DNA of 37,267 bases from Anaerolineales bacterium (GCA_014379595.1 JACMLM010000045.1:1-37267), one strand, 5' to 3'. Positions 10,453-18,371 are shown, counted from the stretch's first letter. Made by a program: numbers and translations. Notes: generated by a model not told the origin, from the letters alone.

Positions 10453-11775
10453 TTAAAGTCTCTCAACTTTCTCATGCTCTTTGCCGTACGCGCCTGTAGC
10501 ATTACGAGTATCAAAGACAAATTTTGAAACTTCAATGAGAGCTTTGTAATCATATCCTTTGTGATTGGTCACAATGATCACAGCATCTGCATCCTTTGCA
10601 GATTTCATCATGTCTGGTACGCTCTCCATTTTCCAGCCATCACGTTCATGATGGAAATGTGGGATATATGGATCGTGATATTCAACCAACGCGCCCTTCT
10701 TTTTTAGAAGGCCGATTACATCCAGCGCAGGAGACTCGCGCACATCGTTGATATCAGGTTTATAAGCCACACCCAGCACCAGTACCTTTGAGCCTTTGAG
10801 ATGTTTGCCACGGTCATTCATTGCTTCAAGAATACGGCTAACAACATAGCGCGGCATATTCGTATTGATCTCAGAAGCAAGCTCAATGAAACGCGCATTG
10901 TAATGAAAGGACTTCATTTTCCATGATAAATATAACGGGTCAATTGGAATACAGTGCCCCCCTAATCCCGGGCCTGGTGTGAACTTCATAAAACCAAATG
11001 GCTTCGAAGCAGCAGCATCGATCACTTCCCAAACATCCACACCGAGGCGTTGACACATGATCGCTAATTCATTGACCAATCCAATATTGATCATACGGAA
11101 TGTATTCTCAAGCAGCTTGGACATTTCTGCCGCTTCTGCTGTAGATACATAATGGACCGTCTTAATCGCGCCTTCGTACCATACGGTTGCTACATCACCG
11201 CAAGCGGCGGTGATGCCGCCTAATACTTTGGGCGTATTGATCGTTGTCCAATCTTCGCGGCCAGGGTCTACACGTTCGGGAGAAAATGCAAGGAACCAAT
11301 CCACACCAATTTTCAGGTCATTGCCTTCACTCAATTTTGGCAAAAGTAACTCGCGTGTCGTACCGGGATATGTAGTTGATTCCAAAACAACCACCATGCC
11401 CTCATGCATATATTTCGCCAATTCTTCTGTGGCAGAAATAATAAACGACATATCCGGGTCACCTGTTTGACGCAGCGGAGTTGGCACACAAATGCTGACC
11501 GCATCCATCTCTTTTAAGATGGAAAAGTCAGTCGTGGCGGTCAGCTTTCCTTCTTTAACAAGCTTTGCAACTACATCCGTAGTTACATCAGGAATATAGG
11601 ATTCTCCTTTTTTTAACGAGTCAACTTTACGTTTATCAGGGTCAACGCCGGTGACATGAAAACCGGCTTCGCCAAACACAACAGCTAGAGGTAACCCTAC
11701 ATAGCCAAGCCCAAGAATGGCGATCTTTGCATCTTTATTTTTTAATTTCTGAATGAGAGTTTCTTTTGTAGTCAT
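10453..11775 (-). CDS. UDP-N-acetyl-hexosamine / UDP-glucose 6-dehydrogenase (WbpA/TviB-like), 440 aa
   Basis: Oxidises the C6 hydroxyl of a UDP-sugar to a carboxylate using two NAD+. The N-terminal Rossmann loop is AILGLGYVGLPLAVVFGEAG. The catalytic Cys is in GPGLGGHCIPIDPLYLSWK (around residue 265), with the central-domain motif EMSKLLENTFRMINI. GGHCIPIDP followed by YLSWK is typical of the WbpA/WbpO/TviB branch (UDP-GlcNAc or UDP-GlcNAcA type) rather than plain Ugd. The ATG at 11775 is preferred over the in-frame TTG at 11787 because AAGGA lies 4-5 bases before it. It sits between udg and the epimerase in one operon. Confidence 0.88.
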   Translation of the reverse strand: MTTKETLIQKLKNKDAKIAILGLGYVGLPLAVVFGEAGFHVTGVDPDKRKVDSLKKGESYIPDVTTDVVAKLVKEGKLTATTDFSILKEMDAVSICVPTPLRQTGDPDMSFIISATEELAKYMHEGMVVVLESTTYPGTTRELLLPKLSEGNDLKIGVDWFLAFSPERVDPGREDWTTINTPKVLGGITAACGDVATVWYEGAIKTVHYVSTAEAAEMSKLLENTFRMINIGLVNELAIMCQRLGVDVWEVIDAAASKPFGFMKFTPGPGLGGHCIPIDPLYLSWKMKSFHYNARFIELASEINTNMPRYVVSRILEAMNDRGKHLKGSKVLVLGVAYKPDINDVRESPALDVIGLLKKKGALVEYHDPYIPHFHHERDGWKMESVPDMMKSAKDADAVIIVTNHKGYDYKALIEVSKFVFDTRNATGAYGKEHEKVERL

Positions 11776-11798
11776 TTTTTCCTTCAACCTTATAATAA

Positions 11799-12434
11799 TT
11801 AGAACAAGCTCAATTGTTTTGGCTTTTCATTTTGTTTGAGTATTTCTTCTTCTCTTACACTTTTACCTTGTGCAGCACGTGCTTGTTTTAATAACTCAGG
11901 CAGGTTTGCAAAATCTGCAAGGATGGCAGGCTTAAGTGCTGCTTGATGCAATGCCGCTGCGGGATGAAACATGGGAATCACAAAGCGATCATCCACTTTT
12001 CGCATCTGTCCATGCACTGCACTGATCTTCGCTCCCGAAACAAACTTACCCATTGAAAAACGCCCCAACGTCACAATGATACTCGGATTAATTGCTTTGA
12101 TCTGTGCTTCCAAATAAGTATCACATGCAGCTAGTTCTTCCGGCAAAGGATCACGATTACCAGGCGGGCGGCACTTTACCACATTCCCGATCCAAACATC
12201 TTCGCGAGTAACCCCTGCCTGTGCAAGGAGTTGATCTAAAAATTTACCGGCCGCACCCACAAACGGACGTCCTTGTTCATTTTCATGAAAGCCAGGGCCT
12301 TCGCCAATGAACATAATTTCCGCATTTGCCGGGCCTTCACCCGGCACTGATTTTTTACGACCCTCATGCAATGGGCATTTCGTGCAAACAGAAATTTTCT
12401 CGGCAAGTGCAGCCAAAGGCTCTTTAACAAACAT
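11799..12434 (-). CDS. udg: Family 4 uracil-DNA glycosylase with [4Fe-4S] cluster
   Basis: Removes uracil (deaminated cytosine) from DNA to start base-excision repair. The four cluster cysteines of family 4 are visible: C17 and C20 (CTKCPL), C88 (VVKCRPPGNRDP) and C104 (LAACDTYLEAQ). Motif GEGPGFHENEQGRPFVGAAG (44-63) forms the uracil pocket and the second catalytic motif is MFHPAAAL near residue 155. Its 211 aa is normal for the family. The gene starts immediately after rimI, without spacing, in the tsaE-tsaB-rimI operon. The C-terminal tail of about 30 residues is charged and not conserved in type. Confidence 0.94.
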   Translation of the reverse strand: MFVKEPLAALAEKISVCTKCPLHEGRKKSVPGEGPANAEIMFIGEGPGFHENEQGRPFVGAAGKFLDQLLAQAGVTREDVWIGNVVKCRPPGNRDPLPEELAACDTYLEAQIKAINPSIIVTLGRFSMGKFVSGAKISAVHGQMRKVDDRFVIPMFHPAAALHQAALKPAILADFANLPELLKQARAAQGKSVREEEILKQNEKPKQLSLF

Positions 12435-12890
12435 TTATTCTCCACTCAAATTTTTAAGAGACATCAAGATCGCAGTTTCATCGTTATCTCTGTAATATCC
12501 TTCGCGGCGACCACTTTCCACAAAGCCAAATTTACGATACATCTCCTGGGCAACGGTATTGCCTTCGCGCACTTCCAAAAATGATGTAAGTGCCCCCTCT
12601 TCTTTTGCAGACTTCAATGTATGTGCCAGTAAGTTTTTGCCAATACCTTGATTAAGAAAATCAGGATGTGTTGCAAAAGTCGCAATATGGATTTCATCCA
12701 CGATCAACCATGCAACCACCATGCCAACCACGCGGCCATCCAGATCAACCACCCAACAGCGCGAAGCGGGATTATCTGTCAACTCAAATTGAAATGAACG
12801 TGCGGGCCACGGCAAACTAAAAGATACCTGATCAATTGCAACAACCTGCTCAAGATCAGCCAGTGTCATTTTGCGAATACTATAACTCAT
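12435..12890 (-). CDS. rimI: Ribosomal protein S18 alanine N-acetyltransferase
   Basis: GNAT acetyltransferase of 151 aa that transfers acetyl from acetyl-CoA to a protein N-terminus. The acetyl-CoA loop is THPDFLNQGIGKNLL (about 73-88). LEVREGNTVAQEMYRKFGF and YYRDNDETAILM are the C-terminal RimI signature. RimI is commonly linked to the t6A genes, and here it overlaps tsaB by 4 bp (ATGA), indicating coupled translation. Substrate assignment to S18 follows the family and context; it is not read from sequence. Confidence 0.9.
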   Translation of the reverse strand: MSYSIRKMTLADLEQVVAIDQVSFSLPWPARSFQFELTDNPASRCWVVDLDGRVVGMVVAWLIVDEIHIATFATHPDFLNQGIGKNLLAHTLKSAKEEGALTSFLEVREGNTVAQEMYRKFGFVESGRREGYYRDNDETAILMSLKNLSGE

Positions 12891-13555
12891 GGAATGGGCG
12901 TTCCCGCAACATGCAAATAAACAGGAGCAAGCGATGCAGCGTCATCCACTTCATTTTTTTGCCAGCGTGCCCATGCCAACTCTGCGAGAATGGCGGGGCG
13001 GCGAACACAGTGTACCGGTGATGCCAACAGGACGTTCACACGCTTGCGTGCCAGGCGACTTCTATCTTCAGATGATAGCTCGCCCGCCACATATGTTGGA
13101 CTCTCGATTTGGTCTGCCAATTCATCTACAGTTCCGCTTCCTACCTCGCCTTGAACCTGCCACTCGTTCTTGATGCTTTTATACCAACTGAAAGCGATTC
13201 GCTTGCGGCCAGCTTGTATCACCGTCACCAGGGGATACTTTCCCGCAGGCTGCGCTGTTGCAATAATATCCATGGTAGAGATTCCGATAACTGGAATATG
13301 CTTTGCAAGCGCAATCCCTTTTACCAAAGATAAACCAACACGTAAACTTGTAAAAGAACCAGGACCTATTGCTACACCCAACGCGCTGACCATGTCCATC
13401 GTATTGCCAGATCTGGCTAAAAGTCCAGAGAGAGCCGGTGCTAATTCCGTTGTGTGATGTTGACGAGTCGTCCAGGTCATCTCGCCAAGAACTTGTGCTC
13501 CATCATATAAAGCTAATCCCACTTGAGCAGTGGATGTATCAACAGCAAGTAACAT
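12887..13555 (-). CDS. tsaB: tRNA threonylcarbamoyladenosine (t6A37) synthesis protein TsaB
   Basis: A 222-aa ASKHA-fold pseudo-enzyme that partners TsaD and TsaE in t6A37 formation on ANN-decoding tRNAs. The N-terminus MLLAVDTSTAQVGLALYDG and the QHHTTELAPAL and GVAIGPGSFTSLRVGLSLVKG motifs (about residues 38-48 and 61-82) are diagnostic. It overlaps tsaE by one base (TAATG) and rimI by four (ATGA). The third component, tsaD, is not in this window. Confidence 0.94.
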   Translation of the reverse strand: MLLAVDTSTAQVGLALYDGAQVLGEMTWTTRQHHTTELAPALSGLLARSGNTMDMVSALGVAIGPGSFTSLRVGLSLVKGIALAKHIPVIGISTMDIIATAQPAGKYPLVTVIQAGRKRIAFSWYKSIKNEWQVQGEVGSGTVDELADQIESPTYVAGELSSEDRSRLARKRVNVLLASPVHCVRRPAILAELAWARWQKNEVDDAASLAPVYLHVAGTPIP

Positions 13556-14052
13556 TAGGCCACCCCAAACATGGACTGGCGAATGCCATCCAGCAATTCA
13601 TCATAGCGTTTGCCGTTTGCATTGAAACGCATCTGACGATGTTCATCTGCCATGTATTCAAGATTGATCCACAAACGTTCTTCAGGAATTAACTCGCCTA
13701 ATTGTTCAGGCCATTCAATAATAAGCGCACCTTCTGCAAGCATTGAATCGAGATCAAGTTCTTCGGCTTCAGAAATGGATTCGAGACGATAGGTATCAAG
13801 ATGAAAAAGTTGATCACCATTTGCACGGCGATATAAATTTACAATTATAAAAGTTGGGCTTGAAACAGAATCCTGCGACCCCCAACCTTGTGCAAGGCCC
13901 TGCACAAAAGTTGTTTTGCCTGCGCCGAGATTTCCCTGTAAGCAAATGACATCACCTGCTTTAATTTCATTGCCAAGCCGCATTCCAATACGACGTGTTT
14001 GTTCTGGGCTTCGGCTGAAAAATTCAATGGTATGTGAATCTAAGATGGGCAT
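13555..14052 (-). CDS. tsaE: t6A synthesis ATPase TsaE
   Basis: A 165-aa ATPase that drives turnover of the TsaB-TsaD complex. The P-loop LQGNLGAGKTTFVQGLAQG (G40 to T47) is followed by VSSPTFIIVNLY, HLDTYRL and IIEWPEQL, all hallmark TsaE segments. It is the first gene of the operon. No good Shine-Dalgarno precedes the ATG; TATAAT lies 9 bases upstream, inside an imperfect GGGAG...CTCCC palindrome, so the mRNA probably has almost no leader. Downstream it is coupled to tsaB. Confidence 0.95.
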   Translation of the reverse strand: MPILDSHTIEFFSRSPEQTRRIGMRLGNEIKAGDVICLQGNLGAGKTTFVQGLAQGWGSQDSVSSPTFIIVNLYRRANGDQLFHLDTYRLESISEAEELDLDSMLAEGALIIEWPEQLGELIPEERLWINLEYMADEHRQMRFNANGKRYDELLDGIRQSMFGVA

Positions 14053-14061
14053 GGCGGGAGA

Positions 14062-14067
14062 ATTATA
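14062..14067 (-). promoter_or_regulatory. -10 box of the tsaE operon
   Basis: TATAAT on the minus strand, 9 bases before the tsaE ATG, flanked by the complementary pair GGGAG and CTCCC. No clear -35 at 16-18 bp. Confidence 0.5.
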
Positions 14068-14113
14068 CTCCCTGATAAATCATGTGCGAGAAAAAGTATT
14101 AACTACATAAGGA

Positions 14114-14166
14114 ACAAAGGAGCACAAAGGAAAACCAAAGAATTGCTCTCCTTCGTGCTCCTTTGT
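14114..14166 (-). repeat. 17-bp inverted repeat between the GT4 gene and tsaE (terminator-like)
   Basis: The arms ACAAAGGAGCACAAAGG (14114-14130) and CCTTCGTGCTCCTTTGT (14150-14166) pair with one mismatch around a 19-base loop. The neighbouring CACTTCGTGGTTACA at 14167-14181 resembles ACCACGAAGTG upstream of the GT-C gene near 5417-5427, so this belongs to a dispersed word-repeat family. It can stop transcription leaving the GT4 gene, although no good T run follows. Confidence 0.5.
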
Positions 14167-14187
14167 GACACTTCGTGGTTACAGGTT

Positions 14188-15432
14188 TTAGAATTTCAGT
14201 TTTGCAGAAATACGCGACATAAAACTGCCGCGCCAATTTTGCAAAATAGCTTCGATATATAGATCTTCCAGTGAACGCACCTGTGCTTCAATGGAATATT
14301 TTTTACTCAGTTCTGTAGAACATTTTCCATATCGTTCAAGTTTTTCAGGGTCAGATAACAACTTCACCAACGTTTCACTAAATGCATTCACGTCCAGCGG
14401 AGTTAAATGTCCATTCTCATTTTCAATGATCATGCCTTCAAAAGCTTCATCCTGTACCGCCACCATTGGCAAACCAGATGCAATTGCCTCGATCACTGAA
14501 ATCGGATGCACCTCTGTTGTGGATGCAGAAAGAAAAACAGTGGCATCATGCAATAGATCAGGCAGCTCATCACGATTGACCATTCCAAGAAAATGAATTC
14601 GGTCTTTTACTTTTGTAGCAGCAGCATGTTCTTCCAATTTTTGAAGCGCACTTCCGTCACCCGCAAAAACAAGATGCGCTTCAGGTACTCGATTTGACAT
14701 ACGTACAAAAGCATCGATTAGAAAATCAAGACGTTTCTCAGGAGCCACTCTGCCAACGGATAATAATATAGGCGCATCTGATTTTAACCCAAGCCTGCTT
14801 CTGAAACTACCGGGGTTTTTCGCCGCTTTGAAATTGCTAAGATCAATTCCATTTGGAATAGTATGGATCGGCTTATTCACTTTCTGTTCTAAAAGCAGAC
14901 GGTGAAACTTGGGCGACGGCACAACGATTTGATCACCGAGATTAGTGGATGTAGTACTAAACCAGCGCGCCGCGTGGCGAATCACACCTGTACCGCCAAT
15001 GATCTTTAGGTAATGTGTGTAATCTGTAATGGACGTGTGATAAGTATAAATAAGAGGCAGGTTCTTTGTGGAAGCAGTGAAGTAAGCCAACAGACCTACT
15101 GTCAATGGGCTGTGCGCGTGCAATACATCAAAATGTTTTCGCGTTAAGGACCATGTACTACGCGGAGTGCCTAATACAGCAACATATATTGGCGGGTCAT
15201 TTAAATATTTTAAAGATGGAAGGCGCACGACACCTGGTTGATCATCTGTATAACCGGGAATCCTCGGTGCAAAAATAGTTACCTGATGACCTCTGCGTTG
15301 TAACCCTTCTGATACCAATTGCAAAGAAATGGAAACACCGTTGACCTGAGGTGCATATGTATCTGTGAATAAACCGATGCGAAGTGAACCGATATTAGCT
15401 TTTGACTTTGGTTGTGTTGCGACTTCCGCCAT
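14188..15432 (-). CDS. GT4 glycosyltransferase, glucosyl-diacylglycerol-synthase-like, 414 aa
   Basis: GT-B enzyme. The N-terminus RIGLFTDTYAPQVNGVSISL, then DVLHAHSPLTVGLLAY and YTYHTSITDYTHYL, are typical of the diacylglycerol glucosyltransferase / PimB / MgtA group, which glycosylates membrane lipids. The donor half has IPNGIDLSNF, LLSVGRVAPEKRLDFLIDAF and STTEVHPISVIEAIASGLP, the E-x7-E region. The ATG at 15432 is chosen over the TTG at 15438 because GGGAG lies 9 bases before it, while it would be only about 3 bases from the TTG. It is alone between a hairpin and a DUF951 gene. Lipid substrate is inferred from family resemblance. Confidence 0.82.
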   Translation of the reverse strand: MAEVATQPKSKANIGSLRIGLFTDTYAPQVNGVSISLQLVSEGLQRRGHQVTIFAPRIPGYTDDQPGVVRLPSLKYLNDPPIYVAVLGTPRSTWSLTRKHFDVLHAHSPLTVGLLAYFTASTKNLPLIYTYHTSITDYTHYLKIIGGTGVIRHAARWFSTTSTNLGDQIVVPSPKFHRLLLEQKVNKPIHTIPNGIDLSNFKAAKNPGSFRSRLGLKSDAPILLSVGRVAPEKRLDFLIDAFVRMSNRVPEAHLVFAGDGSALQKLEEHAAATKVKDRIHFLGMVNRDELPDLLHDATVFLSASTTEVHPISVIEAIASGLPMVAVQDEAFEGMIIENENGHLTPLDVNAFSETLVKLLSDPEKLERYGKCSTELSKKYSIEAQVRSLEDLYIEAILQNWRGSFMSRISAKLKF

Positions 15433-15477
15433 ATTCAAATTCTCCCGAGTGTATTGACAAGATAAATAAAAATAATA

Positions 15478-15702
15478 TCAATCAGCTTCTATTATTGCTG
15501 AATCCCCTGGGCTTTCATGTTTTGTTAAATTTGCCTTCATGCGTTTCGCCAATTCACGGCGGGTGAGCATTACACGATGTTGACACCCTTTGCATTCCAA
15601 ACCAATATCTGCACCGAGACGAACTACTGTCCATTCGTAAGAGCCACATGGATGTGGTTTTCTCAAACGCAAATGGTCTTTCAACTGCAAGTCAGGAAGC
15701 AT
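15478..15702 (-). CDS. DUF951 family small cysteine protein, 74 aa
   Basis: Matches DUF951 by its order LRLRKPHPCGSYEW (C19), VVRLGADIGLECKGCQHRVML (C37, C40) and LTRRELAKRMK. These are short, strongly conserved proteins of unknown function, possibly metal or nucleic-acid binding; in Firmicutes they sit near replication genes. No Shine-Dalgarno is present. TATAAT stands 7 bases before the ATG, so the mRNA should be leaderless or nearly so. The gene precedes the GT4 gene by 45 bp on the same strand. Confidence 0.88.
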   Translation of the reverse strand: MLPDLQLKDHLRLRKPHPCGSYEWTVVRLGADIGLECKGCQHRVMLTRRELAKRMKANLTKHESPGDSAIIEAD

Positions 15703-15709
15703 GAGCAGG

Positions 15710-15715
15710 ATTATA
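15710..15715 (-). promoter_or_regulatory. -10 box of the DUF951 gene (near-leaderless start)
   Basis: TATAAT on the minus strand with 7 bases to the ATG at 15702. The -35 is not recognisable. Confidence 0.5.
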
Positions 15716-15776
15716 CCGCCATGATTTGAAACATCGTTTGTCTGATGTTAAAGGTGTGTAAACACAAACAAGTTTA

Positions 15777-15832
15777 GTCAGCAGTTGCACTGCTGACTAT
15801 TTCACGGCATCTGCCGCAGTACAACTGCGGCA
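15777..15832. repeat. REPIN-like double hairpin, copy 1
   Basis: Two perfect hairpins. The first is GTCAGCAGT-TGC-ACTGCTGAC (15777-15797). The second is TGCCGCAGT-ACA-ACTGCGGCA (15812-15832). Each has 9-bp arms and a 3-base loop, and the second is roughly the first in reverse orientation. A second copy is at 27714-27764. It lies upstream of the MBL gene. Confidence 0.85.
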
Positions 15833-15934
15833 AATCAGGTGTGACATATTTCCCAGCATCTGTGCGAAAACTTTCCTTGAGGAAAACTCAGTATCAAAGA
15901 TAATAAAGGCGTAACCTGAAACGGAGGTAATGCC

Positions 15935-16981
15935 ATGAACGACGAAATGAAAATCAAATTCTGGGGTGTGCGCGGAAGTTATCCCACACCCGGTGCTGGG
16001 ACTATTAAATATGGCGGAAATACGTCATGTGTGGAAATTCGCGCTGGCGAGCGCACAATTATTTTAGATGCTGGTACAGGCATCATTCCGCTCGGACGCG
16101 AATTGGCGAAACGCGCTGCACAAGAGAAACGACCGATTGAGGTGCTATTGCTTTTCAGTCATTTGCATCACGATCACACGCAGGGTTTTCCATTCTTTGT
16201 GCCTGCTTATATACCCAATGCGCGCTTGCATATTTTTGGTCCGGGCGGCACACCTGAAACAGTAAAACATGTTTTGGAACATAATCAATCTGCAGAAACT
16301 TTTCCGCTCAGCTTGCGCGAGATGGCTTCCTCAAAGAATATAGAGTCAGTGCGCGAGTCACAGGTGATTGTTTGGGATGAAGATGGAGTCCATTTTGCTG
16401 AATTAGGCTCACGGCTAAGTCCCGATGCGGTTGTCATCCGCATCCATAAATCGTATGCTCATCCCGGCGGAGTTTATATTTATCGCATCACGTGGCGTGA
16501 CAAGTCGGTTGTGTATGCAACAGATACTGAAGGTTATGTGGGCATGGATCGCAGGCTGGTGGCATTTGCACGCGATGCGGATGTGCTGATCCACGACGCG
16601 CAATATAGCGAAGAACATTATCGCGGATCGATGGTTGGATTCCCATCCACGCAAGGATATGGACACTCGACCGCAATAATGGCTTCAGAAGTAGCCGCAT
16701 CAGCTGAGACGAGTGAACTGATTCTGTTTCATCATGACCCTGCCTACACTGACGATATGGTGGCGGCGCAAGAATCATCTGCGCAGAAGTTATTCCCAGA
16801 TTCTCGCGCAGCTTATGAAGGCATGGAGATTAAATTAACAATATCTCGTCATTGCGAGGAGGGAGCACTTCCCGACGAAGCAATCTCCCTCAACGTAACG
16901 GGGATTGCTTCGGGCACACCTGCCCTGGCGGGCGGTGCCAGGGAAGTGCAAGTACGCCCTCGCAATGACGGAAGTCTTTGA
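15935..16981 (+). CDS. MBL-fold metallo-hydrolase with repeat-derived C-terminal tail, 348 aa
   Basis: A metallo-beta-lactamase-fold hydrolase of the PhnP/RNase Z-like branch. It begins KFWGVRGSYPTPGAGT and YGGNTSCVEI. The zinc ligands lie in SHLHHDHTQG (H76, H78, D80, H81), and later come YATDTEGY, LIHDAQYSEEHY, GHSTA and FHHDP. The substrate is unknown: phosphodiesters including cyclic nucleotides are possible, and the next gene encodes a cyclic-nucleotide-type regulator. A Shine-Dalgarno GGAGGT lies 6 bases before the ATG. Residues about 305-348 are not part of the fold. They are translated from a terminal-inverted-repeat element (16847-16970), so the original end was probably near residue 303. 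Confidence 0.85.
   Translation: MNDEMKIKFWGVRGSYPTPGAGTIKYGGNTSCVEIRAGERTIILDAGTGIIPLGRELAKRAAQEKRPIEVLLLFSHLHHDHTQGFPFFVPAYIPNARLHIFGPGGTPETVKHVLEHNQSAETFPLSLREMASSKNIESVRESQVIVWDEDGVHFAELGSRLSPDAVVIRIHKSYAHPGGVYIYRITWRDKSVVYATDTEGYVGMDRRLVAFARDADVLIHDAQYSEEHYRGSMVGFPSTQGYGHSTAIMASEVAASAETSELILFHHDPAYTDDMVAAQESSAQKLFPDSRAAYEGMEIKLTISRHCEEGALPDEAISLNVTGIASGTPALAGGAREVQVRPRNDGSL
16847..16970. repeat. 124-bp palindromic repeat (MITE-like) forming the 3' end of the MBL gene
   Basis: It begins CGTCATTGCGAGG (16847-16859) and ends with the exact reverse complement CCTCGCAATGACG (16958-16970). Inside are CGAAGCAATCTCCC and GGGATTGCTTCG, also complementary. This is a widespread bacterial type of non-coding repeat with no transposase. 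Here it is translated in frame. Confidence 0.8.
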
Positions 16982-16997
16982 AGAATGGATGTAAAAT

Positions 16998-17705
16998 ATG
17001 TTAAGAATGAATGAAGTGAAGAAAGACGATACCCGTAATATCCTCTCGGACATCAAACTGTTCGAAGGACTCACGCCCACACAACTAGATTGGGTAGCGA
17101 AACATGCGCATCGGCGCGTCTTCGCAGCAGGGACGAATGTGTTGACGATTGAGCAACCTGGTGAAGCTGTGTTTATCATTTTGCATGGGACAGTGAAAAT
17201 CCATGTTGAACAAGGCGAACGCGATGTCATTCTTTCTGTGTTGGGAAGCGGTGACTTGCTTGGCGAGATGAGCTTGATAGACAGTGTAGGGCGCTCTGCA
17301 AGTGCATTAACTTTGGAAAGCTCACTTATGCTATGGATGGACAGAAACACATTTAATTATTTACTTGATAACTTTCCACCTGTGGCGCGCAATTTAGTAA
17401 AGATATTATCGTCTCGCGTGAGATTATCAGATCAAGTAATCCAATCTCTTGCCACATTAGATGTGAATGGACGCGTTGCACGTCAATTGCTTGCATTCGC
17501 AGAACGTTATGGACGTGAAGTGACCGATGGCGTACAAGTCCGCATTGTGTTGACACAAAGTGATTTGGCTGACCTTGTTGGCGCATCACGCAAGCGTGTC
17601 AATCAAGCGATGGTATTTTTCAAAGAGCAGGGATTAGCAAGCACAGACGCAGACGGAAGATTTATCATCCATGATAAGGCGGGACTCACAAGCTTTTGTG
17701 ATTAA
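16998..17705 (+). CDS. Crp/Fnr-family transcription regulator, 235 aa
   Basis: An N-terminal cyclic-nucleotide-binding beta-roll covers about residues 20-140 and a C-terminal winged helix-turn-helix about 160-230. GSGDLLGEMSLIDSVGRSASA (E90, R99, S100) retains the Glu and Arg-Ser that hold the phosphate and ribose of cAMP in true CRPs, so nucleotide binding is plausible. There are no cysteine clusters of the Fnr type. The recognition helix lies in LTQSDLADLVGASRKRVNQAM. It begins 16 bp after the MBL hydrolase, so the two may be cotranscribed. The start at 16998 versus the in-frame ATG at 17007 is not decided. An inverted-repeat element follows the stop. Confidence 0.88.
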   Translation: MLRMNEVKKDDTRNILSDIKLFEGLTPTQLDWVAKHAHRRVFAAGTNVLTIEQPGEAVFIILHGTVKIHVEQGERDVILSVLGSGDLLGEMSLIDSVGRSASALTLESSLMLWMDRNTFNYLLDNFPPVARNLVKILSSRVRLSDQVIQSLATLDVNGRVARQLLAFAERYGREVTDGVQVRIVLTQSDLADLVGASRKRVNQAMVFFKEQGLASTDADGRFIIHDKAGLTSFCD

Positions 17706-17708
17706 TTC

Positions 17709-17848
17709 TTCGTCCAGAGCGGAGGCGCACGCACTTAATCTTCGTGAGTCGCAGTCGAAGGACAGGTTGTATGTAAATTATTATCTATTTGAATCCTTAT
17801 ACTTCGACTGCGTTCCTCAAAAGCATTCGTCACTCCGCTCAGGACGAA
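17709..17848. repeat. 140-bp nested inverted repeat of the GAGCGGAG...GTCGAAG family
   Basis: The outer arms TTCGTCCAGAGCGGAG (17709-17724) and CTCCGCTCAGGACGAA (17833-17848) match at 15 of 16 positions. The inner arms CGCAGTCGAAG (17750-17760) and CTTCGACTGCG (17802-17812) are perfect. The same words are seen at 5184-5235 and 25984-26036. It separates the Crp gene from the thioesterase promoter. Confidence 0.8.
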
Positions 17849-17857
17849 TAAAGATTG

Positions 17858-17863
17858 TATAAT
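17858..17863 (+). promoter_or_regulatory. -10 box, exactly 6 bases before the thioesterase ATG
   Basis: TATAAT, then CCCGCC, then ATG. This spacing puts the transcription start on the A of the ATG. No -35 is recognisable, and there is no Shine-Dalgarno. Confidence 0.6.
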
Positions 17864-17869
17864 CCCGCC

Positions 17870-18289
17870 ATGACTGACTATAAATTCTTCCATCCCACTG
17901 AAGTCCGCTACGGGGATTTGGATCCGCAGGGACATGTGAACAACGCAAAATACCTGACGTATTTTGAGCAGGCGCGTATCTATTATTTAATTCAACTTGG
18001 ATTATTCAATAAGGATCAATCTTTTATGGAAGTGGGGGTTATTATTGCAGACATCCACATTACTTATCATTCAACTACACATTATGGTGACCCTGTTAAA
18101 GTTGGCGTACGGACAACAAAGATAGGTAACAAGTCCTTTACTACGGAACAATGCCTTATGCACGCAGAGACAGGCAAAATCATGGCTTCTGCCACTGTGG
18201 TACTGGTCACATTTGATTATGAGGGATTGAAACCGATTCGCGTGCCTGATGACTGGAAGAAGAAGATCAACGAGTTTGAAGGTTTGTAG
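17870..18289 (+). CDS. Acyl-CoA thioesterase, hotdog fold (YbgC/FadM-like), 139 aa
   Basis: Hydrolyses acyl-CoA thioesters. The N-terminal VRYGDLDPQGHVNNAKYLTYFEQAR is the 4-hydroxybenzoyl-CoA thioesterase signature; D18 is the expected catalytic acid, followed by the hotdog helix. IADIHITYHSTTHYGDPVKV and ATVVLVTFDY complete the domain. The ATG at 17870 is used: a TTG at 17857-side would place the -10 box inside the coding region. The gene has its own leaderless promoter immediately after a 140-bp palindromic repeat. The acyl substrate is unknown. Confidence 0.87.
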   Translation: MTDYKFFHPTEVRYGDLDPQGHVNNAKYLTYFEQARIYYLIQLGLFNKDQSFMEVGVIIADIHITYHSTTHYGDPVKVGVRTTKIGNKSFTTEQCLMHAETGKIMASATVVLVTFDYEGLKPIRVPDDWKKKINEFEGL

Positions 18290-18298
18290 AAAAATCGG

Positions 18299-18344
18299 TG
18301 GTCGAGTAGGCCGAGTGTTCTTCGAGGCCGTATCGAGACTACCA
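18299..18344. repeat. Short imperfect inverted repeat (GGTCGAGTA type)
   Basis: TGGTCGAGTAGGCCG at the left and CCGTATCGAGACTACCA at the right are imperfectly complementary, with an inner GAGGCC/GGCC pair. It resembles the dispersed GGTCTCGATACGG/ACTCGACC intergenic repeats of many bacteria. It lies between the thioesterase and peptidase genes. Only one copy is in the window, so the call is tentative. Confidence 0.4.
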
Positions 18345-18371
18345 GTTGAAATAAAGATATAAGGATTAACC

